NCBI GenBank assembly: GCA_003569245.1
Contig: BGOM01000011.1
Coordinates: 62,001 to 126,000 of the forward strand
DNA: 64,000 nucleotides
Reading direction: 5' to 3'
Origin: Opitutia bacterium
GTDB lineage: Bacteria > Verrucomicrobiota > Verrucomicrobiia > Opitutales > UBA953
Under the pieces are notes generated by a model, which saw nothing but the letters and a program-made list of their open reading frames with translations, ran no database searches and was not told the DNA's origin. Positions within the stretch are counted from its first letter, which is position 1. Each line of letters starts with the position of its first letter. Of this stretch, positions 19,141 through 28,381 are shown in pieces. The position numbers and the translations under genes are program-made.

Positions 19141-20612
19141 CGGGGAATGGCGTGGCGGAGGATCTCCTCCTGGGTGGCGCGGCGCGGGTCGAGCTCGGCG
19201 GTGAGCTCGCCTTGGCGGAGCACCAGGAGTCGGTGGGTGAGCGAGAGCACCTCGGGCAGCTCCGAGGAGATCAGGAGCACGGCCTTGCCCTGGGCGGCGA
19301 GCCGGCCGATGAGCGCGTAGATCTCGGCCTTGGCCCCGATGTCGATGCCGCGGGTCGGCTCGTCGAGGATGACGAGGTCGGGACTGGTGAGGAGGGTGCG
19401 GGCCAGCAGGACCTTCTGCTGGTTACCGCCGCTGAGCTGGCCGATCGGCTGCTCGCGGCCGCTGGTCTTGATCGCGAAGGCGCGGATCTGCTCATCGGCC
19501 GTCCGGGCCTCGCGGGCGGCATCGAGACCGGCCAGGCCGGCGAAACGTTCGAGCGAGGAAAGGGTGAGGTTGGAGCGGACCGACATGGCCGGGAGGATGC
19601 CGAGCCCCTTGCGGTCCTCGGTGACCATGCCGATGCCCGCGGCCAAGGCGTCGTTTGGCGAGGCGATCCGCACCGGCCGGCCGTGCAGGCGGATCTCGCC
19701 TGCATGGGCGGGACGCAGCCCGAAGAGGGCTTCGGCGATTTCCGTGCGACCCGCGCCCATCAGCCCCGCGAGGCCGAGCACCTCGCCGCGACGCAGCGTA
19801 AAGGAGATGTTCCGGTAGGCCGGTTCGCGGGTGAGTCCGGCGACCTCCAGGACGACGTCGCCCGGCTCGCCGACGACAGGCGGGAACACCTGGGCGAGCT
19901 CGCGACCGACCATGTGGGTGATGAGGGCGTCCGGCGTGAGCTCCGCTGCGGCGGCCGTACGGACCAGACGGCCGTCCCGCAGCACCGTCACGCGGTCGGC
20001 GAGCCGGAACACCTCGTCCATCTTGTGGGTCGTGTAGACGATGGCGACGCCGCGGCGACGCAGCACGTCGATCGCCTTGAAAAGCGCGGCGACCTCGTGG
20101 TCGGAGAGCGCGGCCGTGGGCTCGTCCAACAGGAGCACGTCCGTCTGGCGGGCCAGGGCCTTGGCGATCTCGACGACCTGACCTTGGGCGACGGAGAGCC
20201 GGCGCATGGGCTGGCGGGTGTCGAGGTCGCAGTCGAGCTTGCGGAGCCACTCGGCGGCCTCGCGGTGCAGCTCGGCGCGGTCGACCCAGCCCAGCGCATT
20301 GACGGGCTCCAGGCCGAGCAGCAGGTTCTCCGCGACGTCGAGGTCGGGGACCGGCATGAGCTCCTGGTGGACCATCGCGATGCCTTGCGCGAGCGCGTCG
20401 TGCGGGGAGGCGAAGCGCACGGTCTTGCCGCGCAGGGCGATCGCGCCGCCGTCGGCCGGTTGCAGGCCCGCGAGGATCTTCATCAGCGTGGATTTGCCCG
20501 CGCCGTTCTCGCCCATGAGCGCGTGCACCTCGCCCGGCCGGAACTCCACCGTGACATCCTGCAGGGCCGGCAGGCCCCCGAAGGTCTTGGTCAGCTCGCG
20601 GACGGACAGCAT
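19137..20612 (-). CDS. sugar ABC transporter ATPase with two ABC domains (RbsA/MglA-like)
   Basis: 491 residues, the usual length of RbsA/MglA proteins. The first domain has Walker A GENGAGKST (about 34-42), signature LSVAQGQVVEIAKAL and Walker B LLLDEPTAALSD. The second has a degenerate Walker A (GLMGAGRTEIAEALFG), signature LSGGNQQKVLLARTLL and Walker B LVILDEPTRGIDIGAKAE. This asymmetry is normal for the carbohydrate uptake transporter 2 family. It energises import of the sugar bound by the lipoprotein encoded downstream and overlaps the permease start by 4 bases. Confidence 0.95.
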   Translation of the reverse strand: MLSVRELTKTFGGLPALQDVTVEFRPGEVHALMGENGAGKSTLMKILAGLQPADGGAIALRGKTVRFASPHDALAQGIAMVHQELMPVPDLDVAENLLLGLEPVNALGWVDRAELHREAAEWLRKLDCDLDTRQPMRRLSVAQGQVVEIAKALARQTDVLLLDEPTAALSDHEVAALFKAIDVLRRRGVAIVYTTHKMDEVFRLADRVTVLRDGRLVRTAAAAELTPDALITHMVGRELAQVFPPVVGEPGDVVLEVAGLTREPAYRNISFTLRRGEVLGLAGLMGAGRTEIAEALFGLRPAHAGEIRLHGRPVRIASPNDALAAGIGMVTEDRKGLGILPAMSVRSNLTLSSLERFAGLAGLDAAREARTADEQIRAFAIKTSGREQPIGQLSGGNQQKVLLARTLLTSPDLVILDEPTRGIDIGAKAEIYALIGRLAAQGKAVLLISSELPEVLSLTHRLLVLRQGELTAELDPRRATQEEILRHAIPR

Positions 20613-20616
20613 GCGG

Positions 20617-21471
20617 TCACTTCGCGGCCGGCACGTCGGCGAGGACTTCCTGCGGCCAGGCGGTCAACGGACGGAGCTCGAGCCGGCGATACTGGCACTC
20701 CGCGGCCTCCGACTGGATCTGCAGCTTGCCCGCCTTCAGCGGGATCTCCTGGTCGGACCCTTTCTCGCGGTAACGGGAGTTGCGGACGACGTTCACGGTG
20801 CGGCCGTTCAGGCGGAAGACGGCGTCACCCGCGAAGGCGTAGACCTCGACGGTGTTCCATTCGCCGGAAGGCTTCTCGGGGTAGTCGGTCCCGTGCCAGA
20901 TACGCGAACGCATCGCGCGCAGCGGGGCGCCCGGCACGTAGCGAACGACCTTGCCGTCCTCGTCCTTGACGGCGGCGTCGACCATCGCGCCGGCGATCGG
21001 CCACCAGTCGCCGATGTCGCCTTCCTGCACCTGGCATTCCTGGCTGCGCATCCAGTTCTTCCCGCCCGCGCCGTGCTCGCCGATGCAGTGGAAGAGGATG
21101 CCGTTGTCGCGGACCGCGTTGAGGCGCGGTTCCCACTTGCGCGTGCCCCAGCGGTGCTGCGTGCGGAGGTGGAAATTCTCGAAGGACTTGAGCGTGGTCA
21201 GGCCGCCGAAGACCTGGCCGGTGATGTGCAGCACCGGTTCGCCGTCGACGACCTTGACGGTGAACACGTCGAGGGGGTCGCGGTTGAGGCCGAGGACCGG
21301 GTCCTCCTTCGGGGTGGCGCCGCGGACGTAGCCCGGGACTTCGTAGGACCGATGGGGCACGCCCAGCCACTTCTCCCATTGCGAGAGCTGGGCGTCAAGG
21401 AGCGGGGTGAAGACGGGGGCTTCGGCGGCGCCGAGCGTCGCGCCAAGCAGGCAGAGGGACAGGAGGCGCAT
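20617..21471 (-). CDS. secreted DUF1080 (3-keto-disaccharide hydrolase family) protein
   Basis: 284 residues from the ATG at 21469-21471 (MRLLSLCLLGATLGAAEA, a signal peptide). The body is the DUF1080 jelly-roll: FEKF-like FENFHLRTQHRWG, RLNAVRDNGILFHCIGEHG, ECQVQEGDIGDWW, GEWNTVEVYAFAGDAVFRLNGRTVN and PLKAGKLQIQSEAAECQYRRLEL. Family members cleave 3-keto glycosides in several bacteria. It sits 4 bases upstream of the sugar ABC ATPase gene, so hydrolysis products may be the imported sugar. The exact substrate is inference. Confidence 0.9.
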   Translation of the reverse strand: MRLLSLCLLGATLGAAEAPVFTPLLDAQLSQWEKWLGVPHRSYEVPGYVRGATPKEDPVLGLNRDPLDVFTVKVVDGEPVLHITGQVFGGLTTLKSFENFHLRTQHRWGTRKWEPRLNAVRDNGILFHCIGEHGAGGKNWMRSQECQVQEGDIGDWWPIAGAMVDAAVKDEDGKVVRYVPGAPLRAMRSRIWHGTDYPEKPSGEWNTVEVYAFAGDAVFRLNGRTVNVVRNSRYREKGSDQEIPLKAGKLQIQSEAAECQYRRLELRPLTAWPQEVLADVPAAK

Positions 21472-21482
21472 GGTCGGGAGGC

Positions 21483-22448
21483 TCAGCGGACGTCGCGCCA
21501 GAGCCACTTCATGGCGTCGGGGAAGAGCATGCCACCGTGGCGGCCATCATGCGTGCCTTCGCCCATGACGAACTGGTAGTCGTAGCCCTTGGCCTTCCAG
21601 GCGTCGGCCATCTTCTGGTTGGCCTCGGGCCAGACGCCGAACTGGTTGGTCAGGTCGTGCGTGCCATCCTGCGAGAAGATCCGGATGTCCTTCTTGGGGC
21701 TCTCCATCACCATCCGGGGGAACTGATCGCCGCCGACTTCCTTGCCGTTGGAGAGGACGCCGCGGATGTTGGTGAAGCTGCCGATGGTCGTGAAGACCTT
21801 GCTGAAGGCGTCCGGGCGGTGCCAGGCGGCGTTGAAGGCGCAGATGCCGCCGGAGGAGGCGCCGGCGATGCCGCGACGCTTGGGATCCTTGGAGATCTTG
21901 TAGCCCTTGGACTCGGCGAGCGGGATCATCTCCTCGAGAAGGAAGGTGACGTACTTGTCGGTGACGCTGTCGTACTCGAAGGAGCGGTTGGACTTGCCGA
22001 GGGGTTTGCCGTCCTTGCCCTTGCCGTTCGGGTTGGTCTTGTCCGGGGCGAAGCCGGGATTGATGAAGAGCGCGATCGTCACGGGCATCTTGCCCTCGGC
22101 GATGAGGTTGTCGAAGACGGTCGCTACTCGCCAGTTGCCCTTGGGGCCGATGTAGCCCATGCCGTCCTGGAAGACCATCAGGCAGGCCTCCTTCTTGCCG
22201 TCATACTGCGACGGGACATAGAGCGCCCACTCGCGGCCGTAGCCGGGGAAGGTCTTGGAGTCCTCGAGGCGGAACTTGGTGACGACGCCCTTGGGGACGC
22301 CGGCTTTCTCCTGGGAGTCGGGTCCGAGGACGTACTGGGCGTTCCAGTCCTTCGCGGGGGCGGCGGCCTTGGGCGCCGCGGTCTGGGCGGTGGCCACGGT
22401 GGTCAGGCCGACCAGCAGGCAGGGGAGGAGGGTACGGAGGGGGCTCAT
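21483..22448 (-). CDS. secreted esterase of the enterochelin-esterase-like family
   Basis: 321 residues from the ATG at 22446-22448 (MSPLRTLLPCLLVGLTTVATA, signal peptide). It is an alpha/beta hydrolase of the PF00756 esterase type: RLEDSKTFPGYGREWALYVP, FINPGFAPDKTNPNGKGKDG, nucleophile elbow GIAGASSGGICAFNAAW and a C-terminal GTHDGRHGG carrying the likely catalytic histidine. In this operon it probably removes acetyl or feruloyl-type groups from a carbohydrate before oxidation and cleavage. It is 11 bases upstream of the DUF1080 gene. Confidence 0.9.
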   Translation of the reverse strand: MSPLRTLLPCLLVGLTTVATAQTAAPKAAAPAKDWNAQYVLGPDSQEKAGVPKGVVTKFRLEDSKTFPGYGREWALYVPSQYDGKKEACLMVFQDGMGYIGPKGNWRVATVFDNLIAEGKMPVTIALFINPGFAPDKTNPNGKGKDGKPLGKSNRSFEYDSVTDKYVTFLLEEMIPLAESKGYKISKDPKRRGIAGASSGGICAFNAAWHRPDAFSKVFTTIGSFTNIRGVLSNGKEVGGDQFPRMVMESPKKDIRIFSQDGTHDLTNQFGVWPEANQKMADAWKAKGYDYQFVMGEGTHDGRHGGMLFPDAMKWLWRDVR

Positions 22449-22499
22449 GGGGGTGCATCGAATGAAGCAGACGCCCACGACCTGACAAGCCCAAGTGCC

Positions 22500-23792
22500 T
22501 CAGGCGCCGGGTTCCTGGCCGACTTTCCGGAGGCGCCAGATCTCGGGGAAGCGCCAATGGGTCAACCCCATCACGCCGAAGGTCGCCAGGCCGCCGAAGA
22601 CCACCGAATTGACCGTCCCCAGGAGGCGGGCGGCGAGGCCGGATTCCGCCATGCCGAGCTCGTTGGAGCAACCGACGAAGACCGCGGTGACCGCGGAGAC
22701 CCGGCCCATCATCTCCGGCGGCACGGTGGTCTGGAGGATCGTCTGGCGGATGATCACGTTGACCGCGTCAGCCGCGCCCGAGATCAGCAGGAAGAGGAAG
22801 GAGAAGACGAAGGCCGCCTGCAGCCCGAGCCCCAGCAGCGTGGCCAGCTGGATCGAGAGACCGAAGCCGATGATGCAGAGCCCGAAGACCGCGAAGGAGG
22901 CGTAGAGCGCCGGACCGGCGCGTTCGAGCGGCGGGCGGACGATGAGGTAGATGGACATGAGCACCGCGCCCATCGAGGTCGCCGCCCGGAGGAGGCCGAA
23001 ACCGAATTCGCCGACGCCGAGCATCTGCGCGAAGATCGGGAGGAGGGCGACGGCCCCGCCGAGCAGGACGGCGAAGAGGTCCATCGTGAACGCGCCGAGC
23101 ATGACGCGCTGGCTGAGCATGAACCGGATGCCGACCGCCAGACTTTGGAAGATAGGTTCGGGTTGGCGCGACTGGAGTTTCTGGCCCGGACGGAGCAGGC
23201 TGGTGGCGACGAGCGAGCCGACGAAGCAGCCGAGCATGCAGCCGTAGGTGACCGGTTCGCCACCCAGCCAGAGCAGGATGCCGGCGAGGCCCGGGCCGAT
23301 CACACAGGCCAGCTCGAAGAGCGTGTTGCGCCAGCGGACCCCGCCCGCGATCAGCTCGCGCGGGAGCAGCTCGGCGATCATGGCCTGGCGCGCCGTGGTC
23401 AGGAAACTCCGGGCCAGCCCGCCAAGGGTGACCATCGCATACAGGAGCGTGAGCTGCAGCCAGGCTTCGAGCCTCAGCAGGCTCTGCGCGAAGAGGATCA
23501 ATCCGAGCAGCGTCATCGCGAGCAACGCCAGCCGGGCGATGCGCCGGCGGTCATGCGTGTCGGCGACATGCCCGGCGAAGAGGACGGCGGCGACGAAGGG
23601 GATGACCTCGGCCAGTCCGATGGCCCCAAGGGCGAGGGCCGCCGTCTCGGTGTCGGCCCGCGTCAGCCGGAAGACCTGCCAGGCGACGGCGACGCCTTGG
23701 ATCTGGATGCCGAGGGTGCCCAGGACGATCGCGCCGAGGTAGAGGCGGAACGAACCGTGCTGGACGGCGGAGGCCTGCGGCGCGGAGGACAT
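22500..23792 (-). CDS. MFS transporter (EntS/MFS_3-like)
   Basis: 430 residues from the ATG at 23790-23792 (MSSAPQASAVQHGSFRLYLG), with about twelve hydrophobic segments. The loop between helices 2 and 3 has the MFS motif A-like GHVADTHDRRRIARLALL. ARSFLTTARQAMIAELLPRE and NVIIRQTILQTTVPPEMMGRVSAV match the MFS_3 group (enterobactin exporter and related permeases). The substrate is unknown; exporters of this group move small hydrophobic or siderophore-like molecules. It lies inside the carbohydrate operon between the DUF1501 and esterase genes. Confidence 0.9.
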   Translation of the reverse strand: MSSAPQASAVQHGSFRLYLGAIVLGTLGIQIQGVAVAWQVFRLTRADTETAALALGAIGLAEVIPFVAAVLFAGHVADTHDRRRIARLALLAMTLLGLILFAQSLLRLEAWLQLTLLYAMVTLGGLARSFLTTARQAMIAELLPRELIAGGVRWRNTLFELACVIGPGLAGILLWLGGEPVTYGCMLGCFVGSLVATSLLRPGQKLQSRQPEPIFQSLAVGIRFMLSQRVMLGAFTMDLFAVLLGGAVALLPIFAQMLGVGEFGFGLLRAATSMGAVLMSIYLIVRPPLERAGPALYASFAVFGLCIIGFGLSIQLATLLGLGLQAAFVFSFLFLLISGAADAVNVIIRQTILQTTVPPEMMGRVSAVTAVFVGCSNELGMAESGLAARLLGTVNSVVFGGLATFGVMGLTHWRFPEIWRLRKVGQEPGA

Positions 23793-23820
23793 CGGCCCGA
23801 GCAGAGCGGGCGGACGGCGA

Positions 23821-25257
23821 CTAGGCAATCACGCCTTTGACCACGTGGCCGGCGACGTCCGTCAGGCGGTAGTAGCGCCCTTGGAACTTGAAGGTCTGCC
23901 GTTCGTGGTCGACCCCGAGCAGGTGCTGCATCGTGGCGTGCAGGTCGTGCACGTGCACCGGGTCCTTGACGATGTTGTAGCCGAACTCGTCGGTCTGGCC
24001 GTGGACATGGCCGCCCTTGATGCCGCCGCCCGCCATCCAGGCGCTGAAGCAACGGGGGTGGTGGTCGCGACCGTAGTTGTTCGCCGTGATCTTGCCCTGG
24101 CTGTAGGCCGTGCGACCGAACTCGCCGCCCCAGATGACGAGCGTGTCGTCCAGCAGGCCGCGTTGCTTGAGGTCCTTGATGAGCGCCGCGGAGGCCTGGT
24201 CGGTCTGCTTGCACTGACGGGTGATCCCGCCGGGCAGGCCGCCATGCTGGTCCCAACCTTGGTGGAAGAGCTGCACGAAACGCACGCCCTTCTCGATGAG
24301 GCGGCGGGCCTGCAGGCAATTGGCGGCGAAGGAACCGGGCGTCTTCACGCTGTCACCGTACATCGCGAGCGTCGCGGGCGATTCCTTGGAGAGGTCGGCC
24401 ACCTCGGGCACGCTGGTCTGCATGCGGTAGGCCATCTCCGCCTGGGCGAGGCGGGCGTCGACCTCCGGGTCGAGCTCGGCGGCGCGCTGGTCGGCGTTGA
24501 GTTTGCCGAGCGCGTCGAGCATCCCGCGGCGGGCGTGCGGCGAAACCCCTTCGGGATTCGTCAGGTAGAGCACCGGCTCCTTGCCGGCGCGGAACTGCAC
24601 GCCTTGGTGCTCGGACGGCAGGAAGCCGGCGCCCCACAGGCGCGAGTAGAGCGGCTGGTCCTTGCTGGCGTCCTGCGACACCAGCACGATGAAGGCGGGC
24701 AGGTTGTCGTTCATGCTGCCCAGGCCGTACGAAGCCCACGCGCCCATCGACGGGCGACCGGCGACCTGGTTGCCGGTGCAGAAGAAGGTGATCGCCGGGT
24801 CGTGGTTGATCGCCTCGGTGTGGAGCGAGCGGATCACGCAGAGGTCGTCGGCCAGCGCGCCGGTGTGGCTGAGCAGGTCGCTGTATTCGACGCCGGACTG
24901 GCCGTACTTCTTGAAGTTCGTGAAGGAACCCGCGAGCGGCAGGGTGGCCTGGTAGCCGCTCATGCCCGTCAGACGCTGGCCTTGGCGGACCGAATCCGGC
25001 AGCGGCTGCTGGTGCTTCTCGCGGAGCAGCGGCTTGGGGTCGAGCGTCTCGAACTGCGACGGACCGCCGGCCTGGAAGAGGTAGATGACGCGCTTCGCCT
25101 TGGCGGGGAAGTGCGTGCCTTTCGGCAGGGCCGCCGCCTGGGCTTCACCCAGGATTCCGCGCATCGCGAGGGCGCCTAAGCCGAGCGCGGAAGCACCCAG
25201 GAAATGCCGACGGGTGTGCTGCATGAGTCCGTCGTAACTAGGAAGGGAGGGATGCAT
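23821..25257 (-). CDS. DUF1501 family secreted protein, second copy
   Basis: 478 residues from the ATG at 25255-25257; a second in-frame ATG at 25222-25224 (MQHTRRHFLGASALG) is equally possible and sits directly before the Tat signal. The DUF1501 blocks are [58 protein letters not shown] and GQTDEFGYNIVKDPVHVHDL, closely parallel to the copy at 10371-11843. With the longer start the gap to the PSCyt-PSD1 stop is 4 bases, as in the first pair. It is probably a periplasmic partner of that protein, with an unknown reaction. Confidence 0.92.
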   Translation of the reverse strand: MHPSLPSYDGLMQHTRRHFLGASALGLGALAMRGILGEAQAAALPKGTHFPAKAKRVIYLFQAGGPSQFETLDPKPLLREKHQQPLPDSVRQGQRLTGMSGYQATLPLAGSFTNFKKYGQSGVEYSDLLSHTGALADDLCVIRSLHTEAINHDPAITFFCTGNQVAGRPSMGAWASYGLGSMNDNLPAFIVLVSQDASKDQPLYSRLWGAGFLPSEHQGVQFRAGKEPVLYLTNPEGVSPHARRGMLDALGKLNADQRAAELDPEVDARLAQAEMAYRMQTSVPEVADLSKESPATLAMYGDSVKTPGSFAANCLQARRLIEKGVRFVQLFHQGWDQHGGLPGGITRQCKQTDQASAALIKDLKQRGLLDDTLVIWGGEFGRTAYSQGKITANNYGRDHHPRCFSAWMAGGGIKGGHVHGQTDEFGYNIVKDPVHVHDLHATMQHLLGVDHERQTFKFQGRYYRLTDVAGHVVKGVIA

Positions 25258-25261
25258 GGGA

Positions 25262-28200
25262 TCAGCGGGAAGTCACGGCGGCGTCGCTCGCGAAGACGGT
25301 GGCGCACACGCGGGTCAGGGCGACCATCGCCGGGTCGGCCGGTTTGGCCACGGCCTTCTTGGGCTTCGCATCGGGAGCCGGGGGCGGAGGAGCCGGGACC
25401 TCGGCGGCGACGAGGGCCTTCTGGTCGGCGTAGAGACGCTCAAGCGCGGTCAGCTCCGTGGGACGGGCCTCGCGGGTGCAGACGGTGCGGAAGGCGAGGG
25501 CGATCTGGTCGCGCGGGTTCGGCGTCGCGGCGGCGACCTTGGCGGCGAGCTTCTGGGCTGACTCGGCGAAGACCGGGTTGTTCAGCAGCACCAACGCCTG
25601 CAGCGGCGTGTTGGTATTGAGTCGGCGCGGCTGGCAGACCTCGCGCGACCCCGCGTCGAAGATCAGCATGCTGTCCGGCGGGGCGGTCCGCTTGCGGTAC
25701 GTGTAGAGGCTGCGACGGCGGGCGTTCTCCTGGGCGCTATCGCCGCCGACCTTCTCCACCAAGGTGCCCGACGCCAGCAGGGCCTGGTCACGGACCATCT
25801 CGGAAGTCAGCCGCAGGATCGGACCGCGGGCGAGCCAGCGATTGGCCGGGTCCTTCTCGCGGGCCGCGGCCGTCGGCGTGGAAGCCTGCCGGAAGGTCGC
25901 GCTGAGGACCAGGCGACGCAGCATCGCCTTCGTGTTCCAGCCGCCTTGCACGAAATCCACCGCGAGGGTGTCGAGCAGCTCGGGGTGCGTCGGGTCCTCG
26001 CCTTGCAGGCCGAAGTTCTCGGTCGAAGCGACGAGCCCGTTGCCGAAGACCTGCGCCCACAGTCGGTTGACGATCACGCGCGAGGTCAGCGGATGGCGCG
26101 GGTCGGTCAACCAGCGGGACAGCCCCAAGCGGTCGCGGCTCAGCTTCGGATCCCAAGGGAAGACGCTCGCCGGCGCGCCGGGCGGGCAAAGCTTATCCTT
26201 CTCCGGCTTATCGTAGTCGCCGCGGGTCAGGACGTAGGTCGGCGGGGCGAGCGGGGAATGCTCCATCGCGAAGAAAGCCGGCGCGGTCTCCTGATGCGCG
26301 GCCAGTTCCCGGCGGGCTTTCTGCAGGGCGGCCCAGGCGGTGGCGTAGGCCGCGTCCGCGCGCAGACGGGCGTGCTCACGGGCGAGGCCGGCCGGCCACG
26401 TCGCGGGCGCGAGCCCGTGCAGGGTCGCGACCTCCGCGCCTGTCAGGGCTTGGCGCCAGACTTGGATCTCGTCCAACGAACCGTTGCGGAAACCCGCGTC
26501 GCGCGAACGCGTGGCGATCTCGAGGGCGTTGTCCCGCGGCTTGGCGTGCAGCGTATCGCGGACGACCTTGGTGGGGACTTCGCGACCATCGAGGTACAGA
26601 CGCAGGCCCGCGGCCCGCGAAGAGCCATCGTAGGTGCCCGTGACGCGGCGCCAGGCGCCGACCGGCAATTCGTCGACCGTCTCGATGGAGGCCGCGCTGT
26701 TGGGCCACAGATGGATCATGCTCCAGCGGAGCTTGCCATGGTCGACGAGCAGCTCGATGCCGGTGGCGTCGCCGTCGCCGGTGTAGAAGCCCGTGGAGTG
26801 CAGGACCGTCGCGCGGGCGTTCTTCTCGCCCAGGCGGAGGAAGGCCGAGAACGTGAGCGGTTCGAAGCGCCCGATCTGCCGGAAGTCCGGCAGGATGAAG
26901 CCGGCATCACCGTCGAACTTGACCGCCTGGCCCTGCACGCCCGGCACCAGCTGGAGATCCTCGGGCGCACCGCGGCGCTCGAACTTGGCGGGCTTGCCGC
27001 CGGCGATGGCGTTATCGACCCCGCTCTTCGTGAACGCCTCGAGCGGCAGGTGCACCACCGGCGTCGGCACCGTCACGGTAGCGGCCGTGGCTTCGGTGGG
27101 CGGTACGGCCGACAGGGCGCGCTCGGCGGCCGTCACCGCGTCGCGCAGGCGACGCTCCTTGGCGCGCTCCTCGTCGGACTTGAAGAGACGCACGAACGGC
27201 GGCGGGACCTCGCCATGGTAGGAAAGGAGGCCGTTCTCGTTCTGGTCGCCGAACATCGCGGCCAGGGAGTAGAAGTCGCGCTGGGAGATCGGGTCGTACT
27301 TATGGTCGTGGCAGCGGGCGCACTCGATCGTCAGTCCCATGAAGGCGTAGCCGGCCGTCATGACGCGGTCGTTGATCCCGTCCTGGCGGAACTCCTCGGC
27401 GATCGAGCCACCTTCGAACGTCATGCGATGCAGTCGGTTGAAGGCGGTGGCGACCCGTTGATCCTGGGTCGCGTCGGGCAGGAGGTCCCCCGCGAGCTGC
27501 TCCGTCAGGAAACGGTCGTAGGGCAGGTTGTCGTTGAACGCGCGCAGGACCCAGTCGCGCCAAGGCCAGGCGAACATCCCTTTGTCGCCCGTGTAGCCCC
27601 AGGTATCGGCGTAGCGCGCGAGGTCCATCCAGGCCACGGCCAGGTGTTCGCCGTAACGCGGGGAGGCCAGCAACGCATCGACCTTCTTCTCGAAGGCGTC
27701 CGCGGACTGATCGGCCAGGAAAGCGTCGACCTCCGCGGGGGTAGGCGGCAGACCGGTCAGCACCAAGGAGACGCGGCGCAGCCAAGTCGCGCGATCGGCC
27801 GGGCCGTTCGGGCGCAGACCCGCGGCTTCGGCCTTGGCGAGGATGAAGCGGTCCAGGGGGTCCTTGGGCCAGTCGGTGGCCTTCACCGCCGGGGCCGGGT
27901 GCTGCTTGGGGCTGACGAACGCCCAGTGCGGATCGTACTTAGCGCCCTGCGCGATCCAGCGCGTGAGGATGTCCTTCTCGGCGGCGGAAAGCGGGCGGTG
28001 CAGCTCCGGCGGCGGCATGACTTCGTCAGGGTCCGTGGCGTTGAGGCGCGCGATGACGGCGCTGCGCTTAAGGTCGCCCGGCACGATGGCCGTCTCGCCG
28101 CTCTTCAGCCGCTTGGTCGCGCCCGCGAATTCATCCAGGCGCAAGCCGGCCTTGCGACCCTTGTTGGCGTCGGGTCCGTGGCAACCAAAGCAGCGGTCGG

Positions 28201-28300
28201 AGAGGATCGGGCGGACGTCGCGGTTGAAGTCGACGAGGTCGGCCGCGACGGCGACGGCGCAAAGGAGGGGCAGGGCGAGGACGGACCGTCGGCGGCTCAT
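25262..28300 (-). CDS. PSCyt1/DUF1549/LamG/DUF1553 (PSD1) cytochrome protein, second copy
   Basis: 1012 residues from the ATG at 28298-28300 (MSRRRSVLALPLLCAVAVA, signal peptide); six further codons upstream are in frame but add nothing typical. A haem site CFGCH lies at residues 37-41, with [14 protein letters not shown] following. DUF1549 carries WMDLARYADTWGYTGD and CARCHDHKYDPIS, a LamG domain spans about 420-620, and DUF1553 carries NRLWAQVFGNGLVASTENFG and LNTNTPLQALVLLNNP. Domain order and length match the first PSD1 protein, but the sequences have diverged well apart. It heads the MFS/esterase/DUF1080/ABC run. Confidence 0.92.
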   Translation of the reverse strand: MSRRRSVLALPLLCAVAVAADLVDFNRDVRPILSDRCFGCHGPDANKGRKAGLRLDEFAGATKRLKSGETAIVPGDLKRSAVIARLNATDPDEVMPPPELHRPLSAAEKDILTRWIAQGAKYDPHWAFVSPKQHPAPAVKATDWPKDPLDRFILAKAEAAGLRPNGPADRATWLRRVSLVLTGLPPTPAEVDAFLADQSADAFEKKVDALLASPRYGEHLAVAWMDLARYADTWGYTGDKGMFAWPWRDWVLRAFNDNLPYDRFLTEQLAGDLLPDATQDQRVATAFNRLHRMTFEGGSIAEEFRQDGINDRVMTAGYAFMGLTIECARCHDHKYDPISQRDFYSLAAMFGDQNENGLLSYHGEVPPPFVRLFKSDEERAKERRLRDAVTAAERALSAVPPTEATAATVTVPTPVVHLPLEAFTKSGVDNAIAGGKPAKFERRGAPEDLQLVPGVQGQAVKFDGDAGFILPDFRQIGRFEPLTFSAFLRLGEKNARATVLHSTGFYTGDGDATGIELLVDHGKLRWSMIHLWPNSAASIETVDELPVGAWRRVTGTYDGSSRAAGLRLYLDGREVPTKVVRDTLHAKPRDNALEIATRSRDAGFRNGSLDEIQVWRQALTGAEVATLHGLAPATWPAGLAREHARLRADAAYATAWAALQKARRELAAHQETAPAFFAMEHSPLAPPTYVLTRGDYDKPEKDKLCPPGAPASVFPWDPKLSRDRLGLSRWLTDPRHPLTSRVIVNRLWAQVFGNGLVASTENFGLQGEDPTHPELLDTLAVDFVQGGWNTKAMLRRLVLSATFRQASTPTAAAREKDPANRWLARGPILRLTSEMVRDQALLASGTLVEKVGGDSAQENARRRSLYTYRKRTAPPDSMLIFDAGSREVCQPRRLNTNTPLQALVLLNNPVFAESAQKLAAKVAAATPNPRDQIALAFRTVCTREARPTELTALERLYADQKALVAAEVPAPPPPAPDAKPKKAVAKPADPAMVALTRVCATVFASDAAVTSR

Positions 28301-28381
28301 GGGGATGAGACCATACAACCCCGCCCGAGGTTCCTGTCCACGACAACCCTCCGCCGGTCGGCTTACGATGGCTTTTGGGGA

